Assembly (NCBI RefSeq): GCF_903652925.1
Contig: NZ_CAHLAR010000007.1
Location: 310,001-374,000 of the forward strand
Direction of reading: 5' to 3'
DNA from: Achromobacter anxifer
GTDB taxonomy: Bacteria > Pseudomonadota > Gammaproteobacteria > Burkholderiales > Burkholderiaceae_B
Length of the DNA stretch: 64,000 nt
The notes below the pieces were generated by a model. That model had not been told where the DNA came from and did no database searches. It saw only the letters and a program-made list of their open reading frames with translations. Position numbers and translations under genes: made by a program. How positions within the stretch are numbered: the stretch's first letter is position 1; every line of letters starts with the position of its first letter. This document shows, piece after piece, positions 29,633 to 39,836 of this stretch.

Positions 29633-31016
29633 TGACATCATCAAGATCGCGCTGGTCGGCCACACCAACACCGGCAAGACCTCGCTGCTGCGCACGCTGA
29701 CGCGCGACACCACCTTCGGCGACGTCGCCGACAGCCCAGGCACCACCCGCCACGTCGAAGGCGCGCGCCTGCGGCTGGAAGGCCGCGCCGTGCTGGAATG
29801 GTTCGACACGCCGGGCATGGAAGACAGCATCTCGCTGCTGGAATACCTGGAGCGGCTGGACCGCCCCGACGAACGCCTGGACGGCCCGGCGCGCATCCGC
29901 CGCTTTCTCGACACGCCCGAAGCCCATGGCCGCTACGAGCAGGAAGCGCGCGTGCTGGCCAAGATGCTGGACTGCGACGCCGCCCTGTATGTGATCGACG
30001 CGCGCGACCCGGTGCTGGGCAAGCACCGCGACGAACTCGCCATCCTGGCCGCTTGCGGCCGGCCCTTGCTGCCGGTGCTGAATTTCGTCAATGCGCCCGC
30101 GCACCGCGCCGACGAGTGGCGCGCCGCCATGGCGCGGCTGGGGCTGCATGCGGTTGTGGAATTCGATACCGTCGCGCCGCCGCTGGATGGCGAGCAACAG
30201 CTCTACGCCAAGCTCGGCGTGCTGCTGGACCGCCACGCCGCCGCATTGTCGCGGCTGTCCGCCAGCCTGGCCGCGCAACGCCGCGCGCGCCGCGACTCGG
30301 CCTACGAACTGCTGGCCGATCTGCTGATCGACGTGGCCGCGCTGCACGTGTCCAGCGCCAGCGACGATGCCGCGCTGGCCGCCACCTCGGACAAGCTGCG
30401 CAACCAGGTGCGCCAGCGCGAGCAGACCTGCGTCAATGCGCTGCTGGCGCTCTACAACTTCCGCGCCGCGGATTTCACCGACGACGATGCGCTGCCGCTG
30501 CAGGGAGAGCGCTGGGGCATGGACCTGTTCCATCCGCAGGCGCTGAAGGACATGGGCGTGCAGGTCGGCATGGGCGCCGCCGCCGGCGCGATGGCAGGCG
30601 CGGCCGTGGACCTGTTCAGCGCGGGCTTGAGCCTGGGCACCGGCATGCTGATCGGCGCCGCCGCGGGCGGCCTGTGGCAAGGCGTGGAGAAGCTGGGCAA
30701 GCGCATGGCCGGCAAGCTGCGCGGCTGGCGCGAGATCAGCGTGGACGACCCCGTGCTGCGCCTCCTGGCCTTGCGCCAGCGGCAGCTGATCGAAGCCCTG
30801 GAACGGCGCGGCCACGCCGCGCGTGAGCCATTGAGACTAGATCATCCGGAGGACGAGGCCTGGCGCAAGGGACCTTTGCCCGAGGCGCTGAAGGAAGCCC
30901 GCAGCCGGCCCGAATGGTCAGCCCTGGGCGAGCATTACGAAGACAGCGACCGGCGCAAGCGCGTGGTGCGCGAATTGGCGAAAACCCTTGCCGACGCGCC
31001 GCCTACCGGCGCCTGA
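29625..31016 (+). CDS. GTPase with DUF3482 domain
   Basis: 463 residues from ATG 29625. The G-domain at the N-terminus has P-loop GHTNTGKTSLLRTL, DTPGM (G3) and LNFVNAPAHR in the G4 region, where the usual NKxD is replaced by NFVNA. After residue about 200 comes the DUF3482 region with a glycine-rich amphipathic stretch (MGAAAGAMAGAAVDLFSAGLSLGTGMLIGAAAGG split over about 320-353) that could insert in the membrane. It is translationally coupled to the DUF2868 protein. The biological role is unknown. Confidence 0.85.
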   Translation: MADDIIKIALVGHTNTGKTSLLRTLTRDTTFGDVADSPGTTRHVEGARLRLEGRAVLEWFDTPGMEDSISLLEYLERLDRPDERLDGPARIRRFLDTPEAHGRYEQEARVLAKMLDCDAALYVIDARDPVLGKHRDELAILAACGRPLLPVLNFVNAPAHRADEWRAAMARLGLHAVVEFDTVAPPLDGEQQLYAKLGVLLDRHAAALSRLSASLAAQRRARRDSAYELLADLLIDVAALHVSSASDDAALAATSDKLRNQVRQREQTCVNALLALYNFRAADFTDDDALPLQGERWGMDLFHPQALKDMGVQVGMGAAAGAMAGAAVDLFSAGLSLGTGMLIGAAAGGLWQGVEKLGKRMAGKLRGWREISVDDPVLRLLALRQRQLIEALERRGHAAREPLRLDHPEDEAWRKGPLPEALKEARSRPEWSALGEHYEDSDRRKRVVRELAKTLADAPPTGA

Positions 31017-31092
31017 GCGTAGAGCCGCCAGCCTTGCCGAACGCACCATTCCACGCCGTCGGCAAGCAAGTACTAACCCCAATCCAAACCGA

Positions 31093-31127
31093 TTGACGCT
31101 TAAACGAATGCGTCTATAAGATTCGTT
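31093..31127 (+). promoter_or_regulatory. Promoter with flanking inverted repeat for the peptide ABC operon
   Basis: TTGACG (31093-31098), a 16-bp spacer and TATAAG (31115-31120) form a strong sigma70-type promoter. AACGAAT (31103-31109) and ATTCGTT (31121-31127) are perfect inverted repeats separated by 11 bp that bracket the -10, the position expected of a repressor operator. The predicted transcript start is near 31127. Confidence 0.6.
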
Positions 31128-31372
31128 CTGCATCGGCGCGGGTCCGTCCCCGTCATGATAATCACAAGGGGTTGGGTCTATCGTGAAGTCGAAGTCCTAC
31201 GCAGTGATTCCCGGCAGCGCCATCACCGGCGCGCGCGCAGCTCGCGCTGCGTCCCGCCAGACCCCAATCCGTCTTTCGTCGTAAGCAGCAACGCCATGCC
31301 CCGGCACCCCATGGGGCCGGGGCCCTGTCACTTCTGTCGCGCTATCCGCGCACCACACGGAGCATGAGGGCT
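31128..31372 (+). promoter_or_regulatory. Long 5' leader of the peptide ABC operon with hairpin
   Basis: About 245 nt between the predicted promoter and the start codon. At 31298-31323 there is a stable stem (GCCCCGG/CCGGGGC outside, CCCC/GGGG inside) ending 50 nt before the ATG. A GTG at 31183 opens a 33-codon frame (MKSKSYAVIPGSAITG...), which may be chance. No known riboswitch was recognised. Confidence 0.4.
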
Positions 31373-32980
31373 ATGCGTACTTTTCCCCACTTGAAGCAAG
31401 CTGCGCTCGCGGCTGCCGTTGCTGCCTCGCTGGCATTCAGCGCTGGCGCGGCCGCCAAGACCTTCCACTGGTCGTATCAGGGCGATGCGACGTCCATGGA
31501 TCCGATGGCCCTGAACGAAACGTTCACGCTGGGCTTCCAAGGCAACATCTACGAAACGCTGGCCGGCTACGACGGCAATCTCAAACTGACCCCGCTGCTG
31601 GCGGAAAGCTGGGAAAACCCCGAGCCCACCAAATGGGTGTTCAAGCTGCGCAAGGGCGTGAAGTTCCATGACGGCTCGCCGTTCACGGCGGACGACGTCA
31701 TCTTCTCCTGGAAGCGCAGCCTGACGCCGGGCTCCGACATGAAGGGCTATGGCGCCAAGGCCTCCGACATCAAGAAGGTGGACGACTACACCATCGAAGT
31801 CACCACGCCCACGCCCAACCCCATCCTGCCGCGCGAATGGGTGTTCCTGTACATCATGAGCAAGTCGTGGTCGGAAAAGAACAAGACCACCGAAGCCACC
31901 AACGTCAAGGGCGACAACCAGGGCAACTACGCCAACCTGCACGCCAACGGCACCGGCCCCTTCATGCTGGCCGAACGCCAGCCCGACGTGAAGACCGTGC
32001 TCAAGCGCTTCGACGGCTATTGGAACAAGGACATCAAGACCAACGTCGACGAAGTCATCTTCCAGCCGATCACGCAGGAAGCCACACGCGTCGCCGCGCT
32101 GATCTCCGGCGAAATGGATCTGGTGCAGCCCGTGCCGGTGCAGGACTGGAAGCGGCTTGAAGACGCCAAGGGCGTCAAGCCGCTGACCGCGCCCGAAGCG
32201 CGCGCCATCTTCATCGGCATGGACCAGGACCGCGACGAACTGTTGTTCTCGGACGTGAAGGGCAAGAACCCCTTCAAGGATCCCAAGGTCCGCGAAGCCG
32301 TGGTGCTGGCCGTGGACACCAAGGCCATCAACGAGAAGATCATGCGCGGCGCGGCCAAGCCGCTGGGCTCGCTCATCGCCACCGCCATCAACGGCTATGA
32401 CGATTCCTTCGGCGCGCCGTACAAGCCGGACCCCGAACGCTCCAAGAAGCTGTTGGCCGAGGCCGGCTATCCCAAGGGCTTCACGGTCACCATGGACTGC
32501 CCGAACGACCGCTACGTCAACGACGAGAAGGTCTGCCAGGCCGTGGCCGGCATGCTGGCGCGCGTGGGCATCAAGATCAACCTGCTGGCGCAGACCAAGT
32601 CCAAGTACTTCGGCAAGATCCTGCTGCAGGCGGGCAACCAGACCAGCATGTACATGCTGGGCTGGACGCCCAGCTCGACCGACGCGCACAACACGCTGCT
32701 GAACCTCACCTCGTGCCGCAATGCCAAGACCGCGGCGGGCCAGTTCAACCTGGGCGGCTACTGCAACAAGAAGGTCGATGAGCTCACCGACAAGATCGGC
32801 GTGGAAACCGACCAGGCCAAGCGCAACGCCATGATCAAGGAAGCATTCGAGATCGTGCGCAACGACTACGGCTATCTGCCGCTGCACCAGCAGCCCATGT
32901 CCTGGGGCGTGAAGGACAACATCAAGGTCATCCAGCGCGCCGACGACGTGCTCGACCTGCGCGACGTCGTCCTGCCGTAA
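31373..32980 (+). CDS. ABC transporter periplasmic peptide-binding protein (DppA/OppA type)
   Basis: 535 residues, SBP_bac_5 family. ATG 31373 was chosen over ATG 31364 because GAGG lies at a workable distance. The signal peptide is MRTFPHLKQAALAAAVAASLAFSAGAAA split at Ala-x-Ala. The mature part starts KTFHWSYQGDATSMDP and contains LLAESWENPEPTKWVFKLRKGVKFHDGSPFTADDV, the family hallmark. It captures peptides or related solutes in the periplasm. It is followed by a hairpin and then the permease genes. Confidence 0.92.
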   Translation: MRTFPHLKQAALAAAVAASLAFSAGAAAKTFHWSYQGDATSMDPMALNETFTLGFQGNIYETLAGYDGNLKLTPLLAESWENPEPTKWVFKLRKGVKFHDGSPFTADDVIFSWKRSLTPGSDMKGYGAKASDIKKVDDYTIEVTTPTPNPILPREWVFLYIMSKSWSEKNKTTEATNVKGDNQGNYANLHANGTGPFMLAERQPDVKTVLKRFDGYWNKDIKTNVDEVIFQPITQEATRVAALISGEMDLVQPVPVQDWKRLEDAKGVKPLTAPEARAIFIGMDQDRDELLFSDVKGKNPFKDPKVREAVVLAVDTKAINEKIMRGAAKPLGSLIATAINGYDDSFGAPYKPDPERSKKLLAEAGYPKGFTVTMDCPNDRYVNDEKVCQAVAGMLARVGIKINLLAQTKSKYFGKILLQAGNQTSMYMLGWTPSSTDAHNTLLNLTSCRNAKTAAGQFNLGGYCNKKVDELTDKIGVETDQAKRNAMIKEAFEIVRNDYGYLPLHQQPMSWGVKDNIKVIQRADDVLDLRDVVLP

Positions 32981-32997
32981 TCGACCCGCAAGCGAGC

Positions 32998-33021
32998 CCC
33001 GGGCGGCGCATGCCGCCCGGG
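32998..33021 (+). terminator. Hairpin between binding-protein and permease genes
   Basis: Perfect 10-bp arms (32998-33007 and 33012-33021) around GCAT, starting 17 bp after the binding-protein stop, with no T-tract. Such elements commonly protect the upstream mRNA 3' end and reduce permease expression. Confidence 0.5.
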
Positions 33022-33099
33022 CGCGCCCGGCCCAGCCCCGGTTCCCCCCACCCGAGGGAAACGCGGCCCGGCGTTATCTGAAACCGAGGGCTCCCGATA

Positions 33100-34071
33100 A
33101 TGCTTTCCTTTATTGCGCAACGGCTTATCCAGTCGGTGCTGGTGATGTTGACGGTGGCGCTGATCGCGTTCGCCATGTTCCGCTACGTAGGCGACCCGAT
33201 AGCCAGCATGGTGGGCCAGGACACCACGCCCGAACAACGCGCGCAGCTGCGCGAGCAGCTGGGCCTGGACGATCCCTTCGTGGTGCAGTACGCGCACTTC
33301 GTGGCCAACGCCGTGCGCGGCGATTTCGGCATGTCGTACCGCCACCGCCGGCCCGTCAGCGAACTGCTCGAAGAACGCATGCCGGCCACGCTGGAACTGT
33401 CCTTCGTATCCGCCGTGATGGCACTGGCCCTGGGCATACCCATGGGCATCTATACCGCGCTGAAACGCCACGGCGTGCTGTCCAAGGCCTTCATGGCGAT
33501 CTCGCTGGCCGGCATCTCGCTGCCCACCTTCCTGATCGGCATCCTGCTCATCCTGTTCTTCGGCGTGCAGCTGCGATGGCTGCCCAGTTTCGGGCGCGGC
33601 GACGTGGTCAGCCTGGGCTGGTGGACCACGGGCTTCCTGACCAAATCCGGCTGGCTGGCGCTGATCATGCCCGCCATCACGCTGGCGCTGTTCCAGATGA
33701 CGCTGATCATGCGGCTGGTGCGTGCCGAAATGCTGGAAGTGCTGCGCGCCGACTTCATCAAGTTCGCGCGCGCCCGCGGCCTGCCGGAACGGCTGATCAA
33801 TTTCCGCCATGCGCTGAAGAACACCATGGTGCCCGTCATCACCATCACGGGGCTGCAGCTGGGCTCCATCATCGCCTTCGCCATCATCACGGAAACCGTG
33901 TTCCAGTGGCCCGGCATGGGCCTGCTGTTCATCCAGGCCATCAGCATGGTGGACATCCCCGTCATGGCGGCCTATCTGGTGCTGATCGCCTTCATGTTCG
34001 TGCTCATCAACCTGGTCGTGGACCTGCTGTACTTCGCCGTGGACCCGCGTCTGCGCGTGCAGAGCAAGTAA
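33100..34071 (+). CDS. Peptide ABC transporter permease (DppB type)
   Basis: 323 residues with six membrane helices. It starts MLSFIAQRLIQSVLVMLTVALIAF, the standard DppB N-terminus, has GDPIASMVGQDTTPEQRAQLREQLGLDDP in the periplasmic loop, and has the EAA-type loop EMLEVLRADFIKFARARGLPERL that contacts the ATPase. A GAGGG ribosome site lies upstream. It is followed after 10 bp by the second permease. Confidence 0.94.
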   Translation: MLSFIAQRLIQSVLVMLTVALIAFAMFRYVGDPIASMVGQDTTPEQRAQLREQLGLDDPFVVQYAHFVANAVRGDFGMSYRHRRPVSELLEERMPATLELSFVSAVMALALGIPMGIYTALKRHGVLSKAFMAISLAGISLPTFLIGILLILFFGVQLRWLPSFGRGDVVSLGWWTTGFLTKSGWLALIMPAITLALFQMTLIMRLVRAEMLEVLRADFIKFARARGLPERLINFRHALKNTMVPVITITGLQLGSIIAFAIITETVFQWPGMGLLFIQAISMVDIPVMAAYLVLIAFMFVLINLVVDLLYFAVDPRLRVQSK

Positions 34072-34081
34072 AGGAATCCGC

Positions 34082-35008
34082 ATGATTGCTCGCATCGCTC
34101 CCTTCTTCGCCCGCGCGGCCGACAGCGACCTCTGGCACAGCTTCAAGCGGTCGCCTGGCGCCATCGTCGCCGCGATCGTCACGCTGGCCATCCTGCTGGG
34201 CGCCTTGTTCGCGCCCGTGGTCGCGCCGCACAACCCCTTCGACCTGGCCTCCCTGAGCATCATGGACGCCAACACGCCGCCGTCCTGGGAAGAGGGCGGC
34301 AGCCCCGACTTCCTGCTGGGCACCGACGACCAGGGCCGCGACATCCTGTCGGCCGTGCTGTACGGCTCGCGCGTGTCGCTGCTGGTGGGCTTCGCCTCGG
34401 TGCTGTTTTCGATGGTGCTCGGCGTAACGCTGGGCCTCATCAGCGGCTACGCCGGCGGCCGCGTGGACAGCTTCATCATGCGCATCGCCGACGTGCAGCT
34501 GTCGTTTCCCGCCATCCTGGTGGCGTTGCTGATCGACGGCGTGGCGCGCGGCCTCCTGCCGCGCGACATGCATGACCAGCTCGCGCTGTACGTGCTGATC
34601 TTCGCCATCGGCATCTCCGGCTGGGTGCAGTACGCGCGCACCGTGCGCGGCTCCACGCTGGTGGAACGCAACAAGGAATACGTGCAGGCGGCGCGCCTCA
34701 TCGGCATCGGCCCCTTCACCATCCTGCGCCGCCACATCCTGCCCAACGTGATGGGACCGGTGCTGGTCATCGCCACCATCCACCTGGCCATCGCCATCAT
34801 CACCGAAGCCACGCTCTCGTTCCTGGGCGTGGGCGTGCCGCCCACGGCGCCGTCGCTGGGCACGCTGATCCGCATCGGCAACAGCTATCTTTTCTCGGGC
34901 ATGTGGTGGATCTCCATCTTCCCCGGCATCGCGCTGGTGGCGCTGGTGCTGTCGGTCAACCTGCTGGGCGACTGGCTGCGCGACGCGCTCAACCCCAAGC
35001 TGCGCTGA
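34082..35008 (+). CDS. Peptide ABC transporter permease (DppC type)
   Basis: 308 residues, the second membrane subunit. The N-terminus carries the OppC_N segment (WHSFKRSPGAIVAAIVTLAILLGALFAPVVAPHNPFD), then LLGTDDQGRDILSAVLYGSRVSLLVGF. The EAA loop is KEYVQAARLIGIGPFTILRRHILPNV. An AAGGA site precedes the ATG. It pairs with the DppB-type permease upstream to form the channel. Confidence 0.94.
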   Translation: MIARIAPFFARAADSDLWHSFKRSPGAIVAAIVTLAILLGALFAPVVAPHNPFDLASLSIMDANTPPSWEEGGSPDFLLGTDDQGRDILSAVLYGSRVSLLVGFASVLFSMVLGVTLGLISGYAGGRVDSFIMRIADVQLSFPAILVALLIDGVARGLLPRDMHDQLALYVLIFAIGISGWVQYARTVRGSTLVERNKEYVQAARLIGIGPFTILRRHILPNVMGPVLVIATIHLAIAIITEATLSFLGVGVPPTAPSLGTLIRIGNSYLFSGMWWISIFPGIALVALVLSVNLLGDWLRDALNPKLR

Positions 35009-35015
35009 GGACGCC

Positions 35016-36743
<1,728 letters not shown>

Positions 36744-36768
36744 CGCCAGGCGCAACCCGGAGCGAGAC

Positions 36769-37977
36769 ATGACGGCGACACGACAGACCCTATTCATCGG
36801 CGGCCAGGTTTTCGACGGCAAGGGCAAGCTGCTGCCCGGCCACGGCGTGCTGGTCGAAGGCCGGCACGTGGCGCGCGTGGCGCCGGCCGGCGAGTTCTCC
36901 GGCTTTGCCGGCGCGACCGTGCGCACCGATGGCATGACCCTGATGCCCAGCCTGGCGGACTGCCACGTGCACCTGGTCTACACCGGCGGCGCCGATCCCA
37001 ATGCGCAGCTGAGCAAGCAGGGCCCGGCGCAGATCACGCTGACGGCGCTGGAAAACGCCCAGGCCAGCCTGCGCGGCGGGGTCACGGCGCTGCGCGATTG
37101 CGGCGGCAAGGACTATCTGGAATTCGGCGTGCGCGATGCCATCGCGCGCGGCGTGTTTCCCGGCCCCACCATCAGGGCCTCGGGCCGCATCATCTGCATG
37201 ACTGGCGGCCACGGCAACCGCATCGGCCGCGTCGCCGACGGCTGCGAGGACGTGATCAAGGCCGTGCGCGAACAGGTCCACGCCGGCTGCGACCTGGTCA
37301 AGATCATGGCCACGGGCGGCGTCATGACGCCGGGCGTCAGCCCCATGGACGCGCACTACAGCTTCGACGAAATGAAGGCCGGCGTGCACGAGGCCAAGCG
37401 CTTTCGCAAGAGCACCGCCAGCCACGCGCAGGGCACGCTGGGCATCCTGAACGCCGTGCGCGCCGGCATCGATTCCATCGAGCATGGCATCTTCATGGAC
37501 GACGAATGCCTGCGCGAAATGCTGGACGCCCAGACCTACCTGGTGCCCACCATCGCCGCGGTCCGCAACATCATCGCCAATGCCGACAACGGCATTCCCG
37601 CCTACGCCGTGGAAAAGGCGCGCGCGGTGGAACAGCGCCACCGCGAGTCGTTCCAGATGTACTACAGGGCGGGCGGGCGCATCGCGATGGGCACCGACGC
37701 CGGCACGCCGTTCAATCTGCACGGCGAGAACGCGATGGAGCTGGCCTACATGGTGGAATTCGGCATGACGCCGTTGGACGCCCTGATCGCCGGCACCTCG
37801 CGCGGCCACGACCTGATGGGCATGGACGAGCACGGCGTCATCGCCGACGGCAAGGTGGCCGATCTGCTGCTGGTGCAGGGCAATCCCGCCGAGGACATCC
37901 TGAAGGCGGCCGACAAGCGCTTCCACGTGGCGGTGCTGCGCAACGGGGAAGTGGCGGCCGGCGCGCTGCCGCTCTGA
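36769..37977 (+). CDS. Metal-dependent amidohydrolase (imidazolonepropionase/prolidase-like)
   Basis: 402 residues of the amidohydrolase superfamily. Metal ligands are His66 and His68 in ADCHVHLV, a carboxylated-lysine candidate in CDLVKIMATGGVM, His in TASHAQGTLG and IEHGIFMD, and Asp in MGTDAGTPFNLHGEN. It starts 25 bp after the ABC ATPase gene and so probably belongs to the operon. A hydrolase acting on an imported peptide or amide is the natural inference, but the substrate is unknown. No signal peptide is present, so it is cytoplasmic. Confidence 0.87.
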   Translation: MTATRQTLFIGGQVFDGKGKLLPGHGVLVEGRHVARVAPAGEFSGFAGATVRTDGMTLMPSLADCHVHLVYTGGADPNAQLSKQGPAQITLTALENAQASLRGGVTALRDCGGKDYLEFGVRDAIARGVFPGPTIRASGRIICMTGGHGNRIGRVADGCEDVIKAVREQVHAGCDLVKIMATGGVMTPGVSPMDAHYSFDEMKAGVHEAKRFRKSTASHAQGTLGILNAVRAGIDSIEHGIFMDDECLREMLDAQTYLVPTIAAVRNIIANADNGIPAYAVEKARAVEQRHRESFQMYYRAGGRIAMGTDAGTPFNLHGENAMELAYMVEFGMTPLDALIAGTSRGHDLMGMDEHGVIADGKVADLLLVQGNPAEDILKAADKRFHVAVLRNGEVAAGALPL

Positions 37978-37995
37978 TGCGAAGCAAGCAATGAA

Positions 37996-38029
37996 AAAGG
38001 CCGCCACGCCCGTAAGCGCGGCGGCCTTT
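37996..38029. terminator. Bidirectional terminator between amidohydrolase and DUF945 gene
   Basis: AAAGGCCGCC (37996-38005) pairs with GGCGGCCTTT (38020-38029); A and T flanks allow use from both convergent genes. Confidence 0.75.
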
Positions 38030-38060
38030 CCATTACCTGCGGTGAGGTCGTACGCCTGTC

Positions 38061-39533
38061 TTAGCGCCCGCCGCCCATCACGCCATTCATCACCATCATC
38101 ATGAACTGCTCAACCGGCATCTTCTTGCCGTTGAAGTCCACCTGGCCGTCGGCGTAGTTCAGGTAGGTCACGATGTTGTTGTTCTCGACCTTGGCCATGC
38201 CCATGGCGGTGGCCATGGTGCCCACCATTTCAGCCTGGCCCTTGGCGGTCTGCAGAGCCTGCTCGGCCGGCACGCCGCGCACCTGGGGCTCGATCGCCAT
38301 CAGGTCGCTCAGGTTGCCCTTGGACAGCACCAGCTTGGCGTTGAGCTTGCGGATGGCCTGCTGCAGCGTCTCGGCGAACTCGCCGTCCATCGACGTCGGC
38401 TTGGCCAGGTCCAGATCCAGGTTGAAGGTCGACGTGCCGTTGGCGGTGCGCACTTCCAGCGGCGACACCGACAGGGAAGGATTGCCAGCCAGCATCAGTT
38501 CGAAGTTGGTCTTGAGGATCTGCTTTTCTTCGTCCGTGAACTCGGGCATCTGTTGCTCGCCCTTGTTTTGCATCATGCGGGTCGACGAAGCCTCATAGAC
38601 GTCGTTCAGCGCCTTGAACGCCTTCGAGTCCATGTTCTTCAGGTCCAGGGCCAGCTTCAGGCCTGCCATGTCCTTGTTCTGCACGTTGATCATGCCGAAA
38701 TCGACGGCCATCTTTGCTGCCATCTTGGAATCGGCTTCCGTCACGTCGACGGCGATGACCGTGTCCTTGAGCTGGACGGGCGGCTTTTCCTTGGACGTGA
38801 TGGTCCAGTTCTTGAACCCGACCTTCTGGCTGCCCACGTACATGTCGTTCGAGGCCGGCTTCAGGTCGCTGTTCAGGGTCAGGCCCTGCATGGCCACGCT
38901 GACGATGTCGCTGTCATCGGACTGGCCCGACAGCACCAGGCTGTCGGTGGCCAACGCGACCGTGCCGTGCTTGCTGCCGGTGGCGTAGGTGATGTCGCCC
39001 TTCATGCCCGAGAACTTCAGGCTGTTGGCGTCCTTGGCAAATTCGGCGGGGGCCAGGGCGAAGTTGCCCGAGACGTTCTTGGCGTAGCTGACGCTATAGG
39101 CGCCCGAGACGGGAACCGCGCCCTTGGTCGCGGCGAACCATTCCTTGACGATCGGCGTCTCTTCCAGCTGGAAGCGGCTGGCGACCATGGCCGGCGCGAA
39201 CGAACCCGACTTCAGGTTCGACAGCGGGAACGGGCCGTGGTCCAGGTGCTCGAGGAACACGATCTCGTGTTCCTGCGCCGGCTTGCCGTCGGCGGCCGGC
39301 TCGGTGAACTTCACGCGGTAGCGTTCGGTGGACGAAAACACGCCGCGGTCGAACGACACCAGCTCAACCACGGGGGTCACACCCCATTTTTCACCAAACT
39401 TCTTCAGTTCGATGTTTGCTTGATCGATCGATTGCTTGACGAAAGCCTCGGCCTTCTGGCCCGTATACCAGGCCGTGCCGGTCCAGATCGCGCCCAGCGC
39501 GACGACAACGCCCACTACTGCCGATTTTTTCAT
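38061..39533 (-). CDS. YdgA family protein (DUF945)
   Basis: 490 residues starting MKKSAVVGVVVALGAIWTGTAWYTGQKAEAFVKQSIDQAN, with a single N-terminal helix that acts as a signal anchor. The rest is the beta-rich DUF945 region predicted to face the periplasm, with LEHLDHGPFPLSNL and the conserved C-terminal NYADGQVDFNGKKMPVEQFM. Members resemble AsmA/YdgA-type envelope proteins of unknown function. It stands alone, convergent with the amidohydrolase operon and divergent from rhlE. Confidence 0.85.
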   Translation of the reverse strand: MKKSAVVGVVVALGAIWTGTAWYTGQKAEAFVKQSIDQANIELKKFGEKWGVTPVVELVSFDRGVFSSTERYRVKFTEPAADGKPAQEHEIVFLEHLDHGPFPLSNLKSGSFAPAMVASRFQLEETPIVKEWFAATKGAVPVSGAYSVSYAKNVSGNFALAPAEFAKDANSLKFSGMKGDITYATGSKHGTVALATDSLVLSGQSDDSDIVSVAMQGLTLNSDLKPASNDMYVGSQKVGFKNWTITSKEKPPVQLKDTVIAVDVTEADSKMAAKMAVDFGMINVQNKDMAGLKLALDLKNMDSKAFKALNDVYEASSTRMMQNKGEQQMPEFTDEEKQILKTNFELMLAGNPSLSVSPLEVRTANGTSTFNLDLDLAKPTSMDGEFAETLQQAIRKLNAKLVLSKGNLSDLMAIEPQVRGVPAEQALQTAKGQAEMVGTMATAMGMAKVENNNIVTYLNYADGQVDFNGKKMPVEQFMMMVMNGVMGGGR

Positions 39534-39836
39534 TGCAATCCTTTATTCTTCAAATGGATGAAAGCGGACGGATTATAGGGACTGTCGCCTAGGGAAAACA
39601 CTTATTTCGTGCAAAGGCACTGCAATATGTTGCTTATTGATACAGAACGGCCGATTACCGCAAGTGCTGCAGCGCCACATCCGCTACAATCGCCCGGTGT
39701 GCTTTGCCAATCTGCACACGTCCGCTAGGCCCTTCGTTGCCAAGCTTCGCCCATCAGGGCGCTTCCCTTTTCTCCTTATTCGTCCGCCTGGATTGGAGTC
39801 TCTCAACTTGAGCGACGGGCTGCCGCTGGAGTTGTT
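39534..39836. other. Divergent intergenic region between DUF945 gene and rhlE
   Basis: 303 bp without a convincing gene. It should carry both divergent promoters; TACAAT at 39685-39690 is a possible -10 for rhlE but lacks a clear -35. A frame ending at 39840 overlaps the rhlE TTG start as TTGA, but its codons do not look like a protein family. Confidence 0.4.

Noticed and set aside
29026-29914. Minus-strand frames opposite the DUF2868/DUF3482 genes
   Set aside because: The two plus-strand genes have motifs, overlap coupling and starts; the antisense frames have none.
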